From contig JACCVE010000250.1 in NCBI GenBank assembly GCA_013698285.1, positions 1 to 9,082 on the forward strand: a DNA stretch of 9,082 bases, given 5' to 3'. Positions 1 to 6,633 of this stretch are shown here, in pieces (within the stretch, counting starts at the first letter, position 1; every line of letters starts with the position of its first letter). The DNA is from Chloroflexia bacterium (GTDB taxonomy: Bacteria; Chloroflexota; Chloroflexia; Thermomicrobiales; UBA6265). The notes under the pieces are model-generated. The model was not told the DNA's origin, made no database searches, and worked only from the letters and a program-made list of their open reading frames with translations. Made by a program: the position numbers and the translations under genes.

Positions 1-123
1 ACCTACGCCTCCACGATCGCCATCCTCCGCCGCGTCTTCGATCGGGAACGCACCAGGTTGGAATCTGACGCGGAGACCGCTGGGGCCCGAACGGCCAGCC
101 ACGTGGGGTCGAGACCAGGATGA
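1..123 (+). CDS. 3' end of an unidentified gene (partial, 40 codons visible)
   Basis: Frame 1 is open from the window edge to a TGA at 121-123. The first 18 or so codons have the strong C/G third-position bias of the other genes here, and they read as a plausible basic helix (TYASTIAILRRVFDRER). The last 20 residues, rich in Ala, Gly, Thr and Ser, are less biased and look like a disordered tail. The start lies outside the window, so length, domain content and function cannot be judged. I do not recognise a family. It could also be a chance open stretch; the case rests on codon bias over a short segment. Confidence 0.4.
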   Translation, partial: TYASTIAILRRVFDRERTRLESDAETAGARTASHVGSRPG

Positions 124-673
124 CGCACGCCACGACGGGGCGGGGCGATCGACCGGGTCCGGCGGGATCGTGGGTTCCTCGGCGTGTCGGTATCTCGCTC
201 GACGCCTTCCGCGTCGTGGCGCCCACCGGCTACTCGTGACCCGGTCCTCGGCGCCAGTGCGGCTCGCGGAGCGTCCCCCGTTCTCGATCTCATCCGCTCG
301 ATCGCCATGGACCTTCCCACCCGGGGAGCGATCTGTGCTCCGCGACCGGGTAACGCCGTACACGTCCATCCGGCACCGTCTCGTGCCGCCCGGACCGATT
401 CCCCTGGACATCGTCCCCGGACGACTTCCCGGTCCAGCGCCGGCCTGCCCCCTGTCCTATCCCGACGACGATCGTCCCGCGCCGACCCCGACCGGCCCAC
501 TCTCGACCACGACGCTCCGGTCAACCCATCGGGCCTTCCGTACGCACGGTGACCAGACCACGGGGCGATAGCGACCGGTCGTGCCACCGGCTACGGTAGG
601 AACGTCCCAGCGAACCGGCGCCCGCCCGTCCAATCTGACGGTGGTCCGTCCGGGGCGCTCGTCTTTCGCTCTC
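124..673. other. Non-coding stretch with no convincing gene
   Basis: About 550 bases separate the partial gene from the ribosome binding site of the SRPBCC gene. Long open frames exist on both strands, but their translations are arginine-, proline- and serine-rich with no hydrophobic core, no recognisable motif and no ribosome binding site, as expected of chance frames in GC-rich DNA. A perfect 10-bp palindrome, CGACCGGTCG, lies at 572-581. I see no clear terminator, tRNA or promoter. The promoter of the downstream gene probably lies in the last 100 bases, but no -10 or -35 box stands out. Confidence 0.55.
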
Positions 674-686
674 AGGAGGAGGCTGC

Positions 687-1220
687 ATGGCTACGGAATG
701 GAAGGGCACCGTCCACGTCGACGCACCGGTCGCGGAGGTCTACGACTACCTGGCAGACTTCTCTCGACTCCCCGAGTGGGACGAGACCGTCACCAAGGTC
801 AAGGTCGAGGACGACGGTGAAGCCGATGGGACCGGCGCGAAGTGGCGCACCTACGAGCGGCTCAGCTCACTCAAGAGCGACCGGGACCGTAAGCCGGTCT
901 TCGACCTCGAGAACAACGTCGGGGTGGCGATGCGCGAAGTGCGCGAGCTGGTCCCGGGTCAACGGGTCGCCTGGCACAGCTACATGATGCCGCGCATCGG
1001 CATCACGTCCGATTGCCGGTTCGAATTGACCGGTGGGCCGAACGGCACCGACGTCACGTTCTTCGTCAAGATGAATGTGATCTCGGTGATCGACACGCTG
1101 GCCAAGAAGGTGTTTCGGTCCCTCGAAGACAAGCAAGAGGGACAGTGGCAGCGCAGCCTCGAGGCGATCAAGACGCGCCTCGAAGCTCCCGTCGGTCAGC
1201 CGGTGGGCGCTGCCGTCTAA
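687..1220 (+). CDS. SRPBCC (START/Bet v 1-like) family protein
   Basis: The 177-residue product is a probable small cytoplasmic protein of the SRPBCC superfamily, whose helix-grip fold forms a hydrophobic pocket for lipids, polyketide-like or other apolar ligands. Seen: the N-terminal signature VHVDAPVAEVYDYLADFSRLPEWD (given here by its span, residues 9-32) has the typical strand, Ala-Pro turn, helix and Trp of the polyketide-cyclase/CoxG-like branch. Alternating strands fill the middle, and a long C-terminal helix runs from about 130 to 168. There is no signal peptide or membrane segment. ATG at 687 is chosen because AGGAGG at 674-679 sits 7 bases upstream. The gene stands alone: a 227-base gap with two hairpins separates it from the next gene. 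Ligand and reaction cannot be read from the sequence, because the family is very diverse. Confidence 0.85.
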   Translation: MATEWKGTVHVDAPVAEVYDYLADFSRLPEWDETVTKVKVEDDGEADGTGAKWRTYERLSSLKSDRDRKPVFDLENNVGVAMREVRELVPGQRVAWHSYMMPRIGITSDCRFELTGGPNGTDVTFFVKMNVISVIDTLAKKVFRSLEDKQEGQWQRSLEAIKTRLEAPVGQPVGAAV

Positions 1221-1234
1221 GGAACTGGTCGGAT

Positions 1235-1278
1235 CGGGACGCTCTCCCCGCGAGTCCCCGCGACCGGGGAGCATCCCG
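1235..1278 (+). terminator. Terminator-like hairpin after the SRPBCC gene
   Basis: An interrupted stem begins 14 bases after the stop codon. CGGGA (1235-1239) pairs with TCCCG (1274-1278), and CTCCCCG (1244-1250) pairs with CGGGGAG (1265-1271). A small internal loop separates the two helices and the apical loop is 14 bases. No T-run follows, so if it terminates it is of the non-canonical hairpin-only kind expected in GC-rich genomes, or it acts as a 3'-end stabiliser. Confidence 0.45.
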
Positions 1279-1289
1279 GGCGATGATTC

Positions 1290-1323
1290 GGAGGGGAGGC
1301 CGGGTGCACCCGGCCTCCCCTCC
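1290..1323 (+). terminator. Perfect 34-bp GC-rich palindrome, probable terminator
   Basis: Two 17-base arms (GGAGGGGAGGCCGGGTG and its exact reverse complement) meet with no spacer. In RNA this would fold into a very stable stem with a small forced loop. It lies 69 bases after the SRPBCC stop and upstream of the next gene's promoter candidate. No T-run follows. By position it is a second, back-to-back terminator. Its perfect two-fold symmetry would also suit a dimeric DNA-binding protein. Confidence 0.55.
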
Positions 1324-1359
1324 ATCGTGCGTGGCGTCCCCGCGGTCCTCCGTCTCTCC

Positions 1360-1388
1360 ACGACCTTCCACGTCGTACCTGATAGAAT
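1360..1388 (+). promoter_or_regulatory. Extended -10 promoter candidate for the zinc-ribbon/PH gene
   Basis: TAGAAT at 1383-1388 matches five of six bases of the TATAAT box. It is preceded by TG plus one base (1380-1382), the extended -10 signature, which tolerates a poor -35. The -35 position, around 1360-1365 (ACGACC), is weak. Transcription would start near 1395, giving a leader of roughly 50 bases. The site lies just after the palindromic terminator, where a new unit would be expected to begin. Confidence 0.4.
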
Positions 1389-1435
1389 CCCGGCCTACCC
1401 CTGGCACCAAACATCTCACCCGAGCTCGTTCTCCC

Positions 1436-1441
1436 GGGAGG
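1436..1441 (+). promoter_or_regulatory. Ribosome binding site that fixes the zinc-ribbon/PH start
   Basis: GGGAGG lies 6 bases before ATG 1448. The reading frame is open much further upstream (an in-frame ATG at 1013), but that extension overlaps the SRPBCC gene and both hairpins. This site marks the real start, immediately before the MVYCPDCG zinc ribbon. Confidence 0.6.
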
Positions 1442-1447
1442 CCCCAG

Positions 1448-1996
1448 ATGGTGTACTGTCCCGATTGCGGTGCCGAAAACGACGCCGCCGCGACCTTCTG
1501 TGACAACTGTGGTCGCCGCCTGGCCGATGTCGCCGCGGCCCAGGCGACGATGGATCAGGCCGGTGGGACATCGAGTGCCGCCGTCCAGCAGCGGCGCCTC
1601 GCCAACGACGGCCTGCCCATCGGCGAGGACCTCGACGGGGAGCCCGGCGGGGAGCGGATCTTGTGGTCCGGTCGGCCCAGCCGCCTCTTTTCGCCGGTCA
1701 AGTCCCTCATGAACCGCTATAAACTCACCAACGAGCGCCTGATGATCGACCACGGCTTCGTCGGTCGCCGCACTGAGGAGATCGACCTCTACCGCGTCAA
1801 CGACGTCGCGGTGAAGCAGAATCCCGGCGAGCGCGTCGGTGGGTTCGGCGACATCACCATCGAGACCACCGACGCCACCGCCCCGATCAAGACCCTCCAC
1901 AACGTCGCCGACCCCGACCGCGTCAAGGACATCCTCCGCGAGGCCGCCCGGGCCGAACGCCAACGCCGGCGGGTCCTCCTCCGCGACGAGGTCTGA
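1448..1996 (+). CDS. Zinc-ribbon and bacterial PH-like domain protein
   Basis: The 182-residue product starts with a treble-clef zinc ribbon: CPDCG at Cys4/Cys7 and CDNCG at Cys18/Cys21. It continues through an Ala/Gln/Gly-rich linker (about 25-65) into a bacterial PH-like domain of the DUF304/YdbT type (about 68-165). Marks of that domain are the opening GERILWSGRPS, the central YKLTNERLMID strand pair with GFVGRRTEEIDLYRV, and a GFGDITIETTDA strand followed by HNVADPDRVKDIL. The C-terminus is a highly basic helix (AARAERQRRRVLLR). No transmembrane helix is visible, unlike many membrane-bound members of the family, so the protein is probably cytoplasmic or peripheral. Zinc binding is expected from the four cysteines; the PH domain's partner is unknown. 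Hairpins flank the gene, so it is probably monocistronic. Confidence 0.82.
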   Translation: MVYCPDCGAENDAAATFCDNCGRRLADVAAAQATMDQAGGTSSAAVQQRRLANDGLPIGEDLDGEPGGERILWSGRPSRLFSPVKSLMNRYKLTNERLMIDHGFVGRRTEEIDLYRVNDVAVKQNPGERVGGFGDITIETTDATAPIKTLHNVADPDRVKDILREAARAERQRRRVLLRDEV

Positions 1997-2062
1997 CCCC
2001 CAGTCGGCGTTTCCCGGCCGACCAGCCTCCTCCTCACCGGTACAAGGCCCGTGTAGCACATC

Positions 2063-2108
2063 GGGGTGGTGATCGCACCGACCCCATCGCCTCATCGATC
2101 ATCACCCC
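2063..2108 (+). terminator. Hairpin after the zinc-ribbon/PH gene
   Basis: GGGGTGGTGATCG (2063-2075) pairs with CGATCATCACCCC (2096-2108): a 13-bp stem with a single G-U wobble in RNA and a 20-base loop. It begins 66 bases after the stop codon. No T-run follows. Position and stability suggest a transcript end; the AT-containing symmetric arms could also bind a protein. Confidence 0.5.
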
Positions 2109-2260
2109 CTGATCCTCACCGATTGGCCGCCCCGTTTCCCCCGTCGAGTGAGTCTCCATCGGCGGCTCGGACCAGTTGCCGGCATGGGGACGATCCTGGG
2201 CCGAAATGAGATCATCGATCCCAAGTCACCCCGCGCCGCGCCGAGACGAGGGTTCGCGCG

Positions 2261-4723
2261 ATGACCGACCTCCCCTCCCCCAAGCCCACCTCGGCGGCGC
2301 CGGTCGTCCTGCGGCCAGTCCCGCGGGCGACCCCTCTCCCAGAGTCTTTGCCGGTGCCCCCGACGACGTTGGTGGGCCGGGAACGAGAGGTCACCGAAAT
2401 CTCAGCCCTCCTGACGACTGACGACGTTCGGTTGGTCACCCTGGTGGGGCCAGGCGGTGTCGGCAAGACGCGCCTCGCACTCCGGGTCGCCGGGGGACTC
2501 GTCGATGCGTTCCGCGAGGGTGTGGTCTTCATCGGACTGGCCCACCTCCGGGATGCGGACCTCGTGGTTCCCACCATCGCTCGGGCCCTCGACATCCGTG
2601 AGTCCGGAGGCGAACCGCTCGACGAGCTCCTCATCGCCCGCTTAGCCGGCCGACGCGTGCTGATGGTGCTGGACAACCTAGAACAGGTGATCGGGGTCGC
2701 GCCGTGTCTTGCCCTGCTCCTCGCGAGGTGTCCGCAGACCAAGATCCTGGCGACGAGCCGTGAGACGTTGCACCTGTCAAGCGAGCAGCGCTACCCGGTA
2801 CCATCGATGTCGCTCGTGTCGCCCGATACCACGCCGGCGGACACGAATCCCGGCGCGCGGTTCGCGTCCGGCGCCGTCGCCGGTTCGGAGGCCGTCTCGC
2901 TGTTTGTGCAACGGGCTCGGGCGGTGCTCCCGGGGTTTGCCCTCGACGAGGCGAGCGCCGACATGGTCGCCGAGATCTGTCGACGGGTCGATTGCCTGCC
3001 ACTCGGGATCGAACTGGCGGCGGCCCGATTGCGACACCTGTCCCTCGCTTCGCTTCTGCACCACCTCGACGGGCGTTTGCCCGTCCTCCGAGGCGGACCG
3101 CTCGACGTGCCGGACCGGCATCGCACGATGCACGACGCCATCGCCTGGAGCTACAACCTGCTCTCGCCGGGCGAGCGCGCCGTCTTCCGCCGCTTGGCGG
3201 CCTTCAGCGGTGGCTTCACCCTTGGGGCCGCCGCGGCCGTCGCTCTTCTCGACGCCCACCTTCGCGATGCGGCGGTGACGGGAACCGACCCCCTAGCGCC
3301 AGAGGTCATCTCCGGGGAGCCGGTCCTCGACCGGATCGCATCTCTTCTCGACAAGAGCCTGATCCAGATCGACGCCGCAGAGGAGTCGACCCGCTATGGC
3401 ATGCTGGAGACCGTCCGAGCATTCGGTCTGGCCGAGCTGGACGCCGTCGGTGAGGGCGATTTGACGCGGCGACGCCTCACCGCGTGGTGCCTCGCGCTCG
3501 CCGAGCGCTCCGGGGACGGGGATTCGGGACCGGGCCAGAGGCATTGGTTGGACCGCATCGACCGTGACTATGCCAATGTCCGCGCGGCCTTGGAGTGGTC
3601 GGCGGAGCAGCGCGATGCCACGACGCTCTTGCGGCTCGCGATCGCCCTGTGCCCATTCTGGGAAGAACAGTGCCACTTCGCCGAGGGGAGGTACTGGTTA
3701 GAGATGGCGGCGGCACGTTCCGACGACCGATCGGCCGCGGAACGGTTGGCGATCACGTTCGGGATCGGCACCATGTGCTGGCTCCAGGGCGAGTTTGACC
3801 TGGCGACCGACTGGCATGGCCGGGCACTATCCTTCGCCCGCGAGGCCGGCGACCGGGGCGCCGAGGCCTTCGCGCTCAACAACCTCGGCGTCCAGGCGCT
3901 CGAGGCGGGCGACTTTACGATCGCGGTCGCCCGATGCGAGGAAAGCCTCGCCGTCGCCCGAGACGCCGGCGATGAGGCGATGGCCCTCCAGGCCCTGCAC
4001 AATCTGGGACATCTCGCCTGGCTGCGCGGTGAAGCTACGCGGGCCAGAAACGTCTTGGACGACGCCCTGGTCCTCGCCCGGAAGCTTGGCGATACGCGAA
4101 TCATCGCCTCGACGCTGACCGCGTTGGGACACGCGACCATCAATCTCGGCGATCCACGATCGGCAGCCACGTTGTTCCTCGAAAGTCTCGAGATCGGCCG
4201 TCATCGCGGCAACCAGAGCACCGTGATCGATGCCATGGAGGGATTGGCCCGACTGGGCGCGGCAACCGGGCCACCATCGGCGGCGACCAAGGTGTTCGGG
4301 GCCGCGTCGGCCCTGCGCGAGTTGACCCACGTGGCCCTCTCCCCGAACGAGCTCGCCTATCTCGAACCCAGCCTGACCGCGCTACGACGGGCGCTGGGCC
4401 CCGACGGGTTTGCCACCGCGTGGGAGCGTGGGCGGACGCTGTCCACCGACGAGGCGATCGGCGAAGCCCTCGCGCTCGCCGCCTTGACCACGACGCGTCC
4501 GACGGCTGGCGCCGAGCAGCTTCCTTCGAGGCACGGCCTCACCGCGCGCGAGGTGGAAATCCTCCGTCTGCTCGCCGCCGGCCTCGGCAACGCCGAGATC
4601 GGCGAGCGACTCTTCATCAGCCCCTCGACCGTCGCCCGCCACGTCGCCAACATCTTCACGAAGCTCGATGTGGACTCGCGGGGCAAGGCTGCCGCGTATG
4701 CTCACCGCCACGGGCTCGCGTAA
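2261..4723 (+). CDS. STAND-type NTPase/TPR transcriptional regulator with LuxR helix-turn-helix
   Basis: The 820-residue cytoplasmic regulator probably acts as an ATP-dependent, signal-gated transcription factor resembling the large LuxR (LAL/MalT-like) class. Seen in order: a Pro-rich leader; the LVGREREV entry motif at 37-44; Walker A GPGGVGKT at 63-70; Walker B VLMVLDN at 133-139; an ATSRE sensor-like segment at 164-168; a GLPL-type motif at 245-249, here CLPLG instead of GLPLA; a winged-helix-like segment starting GERAVFRRLAAFSGGF near 303; TPR-like helical repeats from about 495 to 660; and a LuxR-type helix-turn-helix filling 759-820. In STAND proteins ATP binding and hydrolysis switch assembly, and the TPR region usually senses the inducer. 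GAGGG at 2248-2252, 8 bases before ATG 2261, supports the start. The gene is complete and stands alone. Its targets are unknown; the downstream secreted pair is the nearest candidate. Confidence 0.9.
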   Translation: MTDLPSPKPTSAAPVVLRPVPRATPLPESLPVPPTTLVGREREVTEISALLTTDDVRLVTLVGPGGVGKTRLALRVAGGLVDAFREGVVFIGLAHLRDADLVVPTIARALDIRESGGEPLDELLIARLAGRRVLMVLDNLEQVIGVAPCLALLLARCPQTKILATSRETLHLSSEQRYPVPSMSLVSPDTTPADTNPGARFASGAVAGSEAVSLFVQRARAVLPGFALDEASADMVAEICRRVDCLPLGIELAAARLRHLSLASLLHHLDGRLPVLRGGPLDVPDRHRTMHDAIAWSYNLLSPGERAVFRRLAAFSGGFTLGAAAAVALLDAHLRDAAVTGTDPLAPEVISGEPVLDRIASLLDKSLIQIDAAEESTRYGMLETVRAFGLAELDAVGEGDLTRRRLTAWCLALAERSGDGDSGPGQRHWLDRIDRDYANVRAALEWSAEQRDATTLLRLAIALCPFWEEQCHFAEGRYWLEMAAARSDDRSAAERLAITFGIGTMCWLQGEFDLATDWHGRALSFAREAGDRGAEAFALNNLGVQALEAGDFTIAVARCEESLAVARDAGDEAMALQALHNLGHLAWLRGEATRARNVLDDALVLARKLGDTRIIASTLTALGHATINLGDPRSAATLFLESLEIGRHRGNQSTVIDAMEGLARLGAATGPPSAATKVFGAASALRELTHVALSPNELAYLEPSLTALRRALGPDGFATAWERGRTLSTDEAIGEALALAALTTTRPTAGAEQLPSRHGLTAREVEILRLLAAGLGNAEIGERLFISPSTVARHVANIFTKLDVDSRGKAAAYAHRHGLA

Positions 4724-4758
4724 CGCGAAGGACTCGGATTGGCCAACTCCGGTCCAGA

Positions 4759-4776
4759 GTCGTCAGTGAGGACGAC
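4759..4776 (+). terminator. Short hairpin after the LuxR-type regulator gene
   Basis: GTCGTC (4759-4764) and GACGAC (4771-4776) form a 6-bp stem with a 6-base loop, 35 bases after the stop. A pyrimidine/T-richer stretch (GTTCAACCTTGTCTTGTC) follows, the nearest thing to a U-tract in this window. A weaker bulged stem (GACTC-GGA with TCC-A-GAGTC, 4731-4761) overlaps it. It is a modest terminator candidate. Confidence 0.35.
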
Positions 4777-4790
4777 GTTCAACCTTGTCT

Positions 4791-4809
4791 TGTCCGCGTG
4801 TGACGGACA
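4791..4809 (+). terminator. Second hairpin after the regulator gene
   Basis: TGTCCG (4791-4796) pairs perfectly with CGGACA (4804-4809) across a 7-base loop. It lies 14 bases beyond the previous hairpin, so the two may act together as a double transcript end. No T-run follows. Confidence 0.3.
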
Positions 4810-5191
4810 TCGGACTGACGACCTCGGAACGCACCATAGCGGTCTCCGCAAGCAAGCTCATCGTTCCCTCGACCTCGAGTCATAAGCCGACGGCACGGGT
4901 ACCGGATTCGGGCACTGCACCTCACGCATCGCCCACGCCAAATACATAGTTCTGAGGATGCCCGGGACGGCCGCCACTAGGATGATGGGACTAGTGGCTC
5001 GGCATGGGACGATGACCGTTCGACTCGAGTTCACCTCGACCAAGTCGTCAACCGCAGGGACTTACCCATGCGCGGTATTGGCTCTCACGCGACATCCGCG
5101 CGGTGTTCTGAAGGCGTCAGACACGAGAGGCGACGAGTGGAATGGCGCGGCCAGGTCCGTTTAGCAACGGCGAGCGGACCACTACGGGCCA
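4810..5191. other. Non-coding gap between regulator and secreted pair
   Basis: I find no credible gene here. Short frames on both strands lack ribosome binding sites, coding-type codon bias and recognisable domains. The region is less GC-rich and contains a perfect inverted repeat, GCCACTAG (4973-4980) and CTAGTGGC (4991-4998), around a 10-base spacer. With the hairpins before it and the palindrome after it, the gap looks like a regulatory interval: the end of one transcription unit and the leader of the next. Confidence 0.5.
4973..4998. repeat. Inverted repeat in the regulator-secreted pair gap
   Basis: GCCACTAG and CTAGTGGC are exact 8-base complements separated by 10 bases (GATGATGGGA). 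The two-turn centre spacing of about 18 bp would suit a dimeric DNA-binding protein. It could equally be an RNA hairpin in a long leader. There is no direct evidence for either. Confidence 0.35.
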
Positions 5192-5204
5192 GTCACAGTG
5201 TGAC
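5192..5204. promoter_or_regulatory. 13-bp palindromic operator candidate
   Basis: GTCACA-G-TGTGAC has exact 6-base arms around one central base. It ends 3 bases before the TTGACC that could serve as the -35 box of the first secreted-protein gene. That position is typical of an operator or activator site. The half-site TGTGA resembles CRP/FNR-type half-sites, but the order and spacing differ from the CRP consensus, so no factor can be named. Confidence 0.35.
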
Positions 5205-5207
5205 GCC

Positions 5208-5237
5208 TTGACCGTTTTCTCGTGGGACCCCTGACAT
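5208..5237 (+). promoter_or_regulatory. Weak promoter candidate for the first secreted-protein gene
   Basis: TTGACC (5208-5213) matches five of six -35 bases. The best -10 at 18-base spacing is TGACAT (5232-5237), with only three matches. A transcript would start roughly 25 bases before the TTG start codon. The -35 and adjacent palindrome make this plausible; the -10 makes it weak. Confidence 0.28.
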
Positions 5238-5254
5238 TGGGCATTTCGCTTCAC

Positions 5255-5260
5255 GGAGGA
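5255..5260 (+). promoter_or_regulatory. Ribosome binding site fixing a TTG start at 5268
   Basis: GGAGGA lies 7 bases before TTG 5268, the best Shine-Dalgarno match in the region. It selects the TTG over any internal ATG. The resulting N-terminus is a complete signal peptide of the same length class as in the paralogue. Confidence 0.65.
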
Positions 5261-5267
5261 TTGACCA

Positions 5268-6530
5268 TTGATCCCTACAGCCACTTCCTCTTCACCATCC
5301 CGGCGTTGCCCGCGTTTCCGCGTGACCTTGTCGGTCGTGTTGGCGGTCTGCACCACCATGGCACTTTCGAGCGCTGGGCTGATCCGACTCACCGCCGCCG
5401 AACCGATTGACAGCGGTAAGATTACCCAAAGTGAGGAAGAGTGGTCCAATAATTGTCTTGCCGGCGGTGGCGAGTTCATTACGATCGAGGACGGCAACGG
5501 CAACTCCGTGGAGAGCAGTTGCCAAGTCGGCAGTAGCATCGAGACATGCAACTGGTCCACCAAGCAATGCACGTTAGACGTGGTCCAACCAACGGATAGC
5601 CCGTTGCAGGACACCCGTCCCGACGGCGGCGTCGGCGGTGTGTTCGTGGACGACACCCCTACGCCCACCCCGGGGGGGCGGGTCCTGACCGAGGAGACCC
5701 CCGCTCCGGCCACCACCACCGCGGCGACAGCGGCTGCGACGACGACCGTCACGTCCGCCGTCACCGTACCCCCCGCGGCCGCGAGCCCGGCGGCTCCGGG
5801 AGTGACTCCCCCGTCCCGAACAGCCCCGCTCGGCTCCGCCTCCCTCACGCTGGTCACCGCCACCTGCGCCCCCGGCTACGACCTTTTCGCCCCGGACGCT
5901 GATCCGGCCCGGGAGTGCCCCGGCCCGACCGACGGCATCGCGTTTCGACTCGCGGGCGTTGACATCGACGCCACGCGATGGAGCGGCGGCGACGGCGTCG
6001 GGATCGCCACCTTCCAAGGGCTCGCCGCCGGCAGCTACCTCTTGACGGAGCGCCTGCCCGAGGGCACCGCCTTCGCCTTCGTCCTCGGTTGCACCAGCGA
6101 CGTCCGCACCTTCGCCTCACCCTTCTTCCCCATGGCGATGGTCGGGATCGACGGAATGTTGCGAATCTCGCTTCAGGCCGACGAAACCCTCACCTGCGAC
6201 TGGTTTGACGTCCCCGCGCCAGACGCGCCCGATCTCACGGTACAGGTCTACGACTGCGGCAGCGCCGCGCCGTCCGTCGAGACGTGCGAGCCGGCGACCG
6301 AGAGCCACCGATTCGTGCTCGCTCCGGTCGATGGCGAGGGCAACCCGATCGCGTTCGAGACGGACGGGGAAGGCGTCGCCGGTCTGTCCGGGTTCGTGGG
6401 AACGTACACGCTGAGCGAAGTGGGGCGACAACCCTGCGCGGTCGAGTCGGACGGCGCCGACGGTAACGCGAACCTGGTGTTAGGCGCCGATCGAGAGGTC
6501 ACGGCGCGGGTTTTCCACTGCGGTCAGTGA
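5268..6530 (+). CDS. Secreted modular protein with three cysteine quartets and prealbumin-like modules (paralogue 1)
   Basis: This is a 420-residue exported protein of unknown function. Residues 1-44 form a signal peptide: a basic n-region with Arg12, Arg13, Arg16 and Arg18, a hydrophobic core from about 19 to 39, and likely cleavage near Ala43/Ala44. Next comes a four-cysteine module (Cys63, 85, 94, 101), a VGGVFVDDTPT motif (122-132) and a Thr/Pro/Ala-rich linker (about 131-190). Module A (192-314; Cys200, 217, 275, 310) has a YLLTE strand and a closing CDWF. Module B (322-419; Cys330, 340, 390, 418) ends the protein. The YxLxE strand and beta-rich pattern recall Cna-B/SpaA prealbumin-like domains. 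There is no LPXTG motif or C-terminal anchor, so it is probably released or held non-covalently. It is the first gene of a tandem pair, 103 bases before its paralogue. Adhesin, matrix or envelope roles are guesses. Confidence 0.8.
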   Translation: MIPTATSSSPSRRCPRFRVTLSVVLAVCTTMALSSAGLIRLTAAEPIDSGKITQSEEEWSNNCLAGGGEFITIEDGNGNSVESSCQVGSSIETCNWSTKQCTLDVVQPTDSPLQDTRPDGGVGGVFVDDTPTPTPGGRVLTEETPAPATTTAATAAATTTVTSAVTVPPAAASPAAPGVTPPSRTAPLGSASLTLVTATCAPGYDLFAPDADPARECPGPTDGIAFRLAGVDIDATRWSGGDGVGIATFQGLAAGSYLLTERLPEGTAFAFVLGCTSDVRTFASPFFPMAMVGIDGMLRISLQADETLTCDWFDVPAPDAPDLTVQVYDCGSAAPSVETCEPATESHRFVLAPVDGEGNPIAFETDGEGVAGLSGFVGTYTLSEVGRQPCAVESDGADGNANLVLGADREVTARVFHCGQ

Positions 6531-6534
6531 TCCA

Positions 6535-6564
6535 TTGACGGCCCGAGCAGTTGGCGCATGCGAT
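6535..6564 (+). promoter_or_regulatory. Very weak promoter candidate between the paralogues
   Basis: TTGACG (6535-6540) begins 4 bases after the first gene's stop codon, and TGCGAT (6559-6564) lies 18 bases further on. The arrangement parallels the TTGACC-N18-TGACAT upstream of the first paralogue, suggesting the two genes may each carry a similar promoter. The -10 match is poor, and co-transcription from the upstream promoter is equally possible. Confidence 0.2.
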
Positions 6565-6622
6565 AGGGTTACTTCGCGGGTCTCTGGGTCGATCTCCATG
6601 TTCGGTGGCGCGTCACACCCAG

Positions 6623-6627
6623 AGGAG
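6623..6627 (+). promoter_or_regulatory. Ribosome binding site fixing a TTG start at 6634
   Basis: AGGAG (within AGAGGAGC, 6621-6628) lies 6 bases before TTG 6634. Alternative in-frame starts at TTG 6535 and ATG 6598 have no comparable site. The 6634 start yields an N-terminus that aligns in length and layout with the signal peptide of paralogue 1. Confidence 0.6.
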
Positions 6628-6633
6628 CGAGCT

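Noticed and set aside
3..587. Long minus-strand open frame of 194 codons at the left edge
   Set aside because: Its translation is dominated by Arg, Ala, Gly, Pro and Ser with no motif. It overlaps the better-biased partial + strand tail, and such frames are common by chance in GC-rich DNA.
1013..1447. Upstream extension of the zinc-ribbon/PH reading frame to an ATG at 1013
   Set aside because: The extension overlaps the SRPBCC gene and two hairpins and reads as Arg-rich nonsense. GGGAGG before ATG 1448 and the zinc ribbon right after it mark the true start.
4858..5043. Minus-strand 61-codon frame with a hydrophobic centre
   Set aside because: It has no ribosome binding site, no coding-type codon bias and no recognisable family; it lies in a region better explained as regulatory spacer.
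5117..5863. Minus-strand open frame with Val/Ala-rich stretches opposite paralogue 1
   Set aside because: It is the antisense of the Thr/Ala-rich linker; the plus-strand gene has a signal peptide, ribosome binding site and a paralogue.
6535..6633. Upstream extension of paralogue 2 to TTG 6535 or ATG 6598
   Set aside because: Neither has a ribosome binding site, and both would put extra residues before the signal peptide that have no counterpart in paralogue 1.
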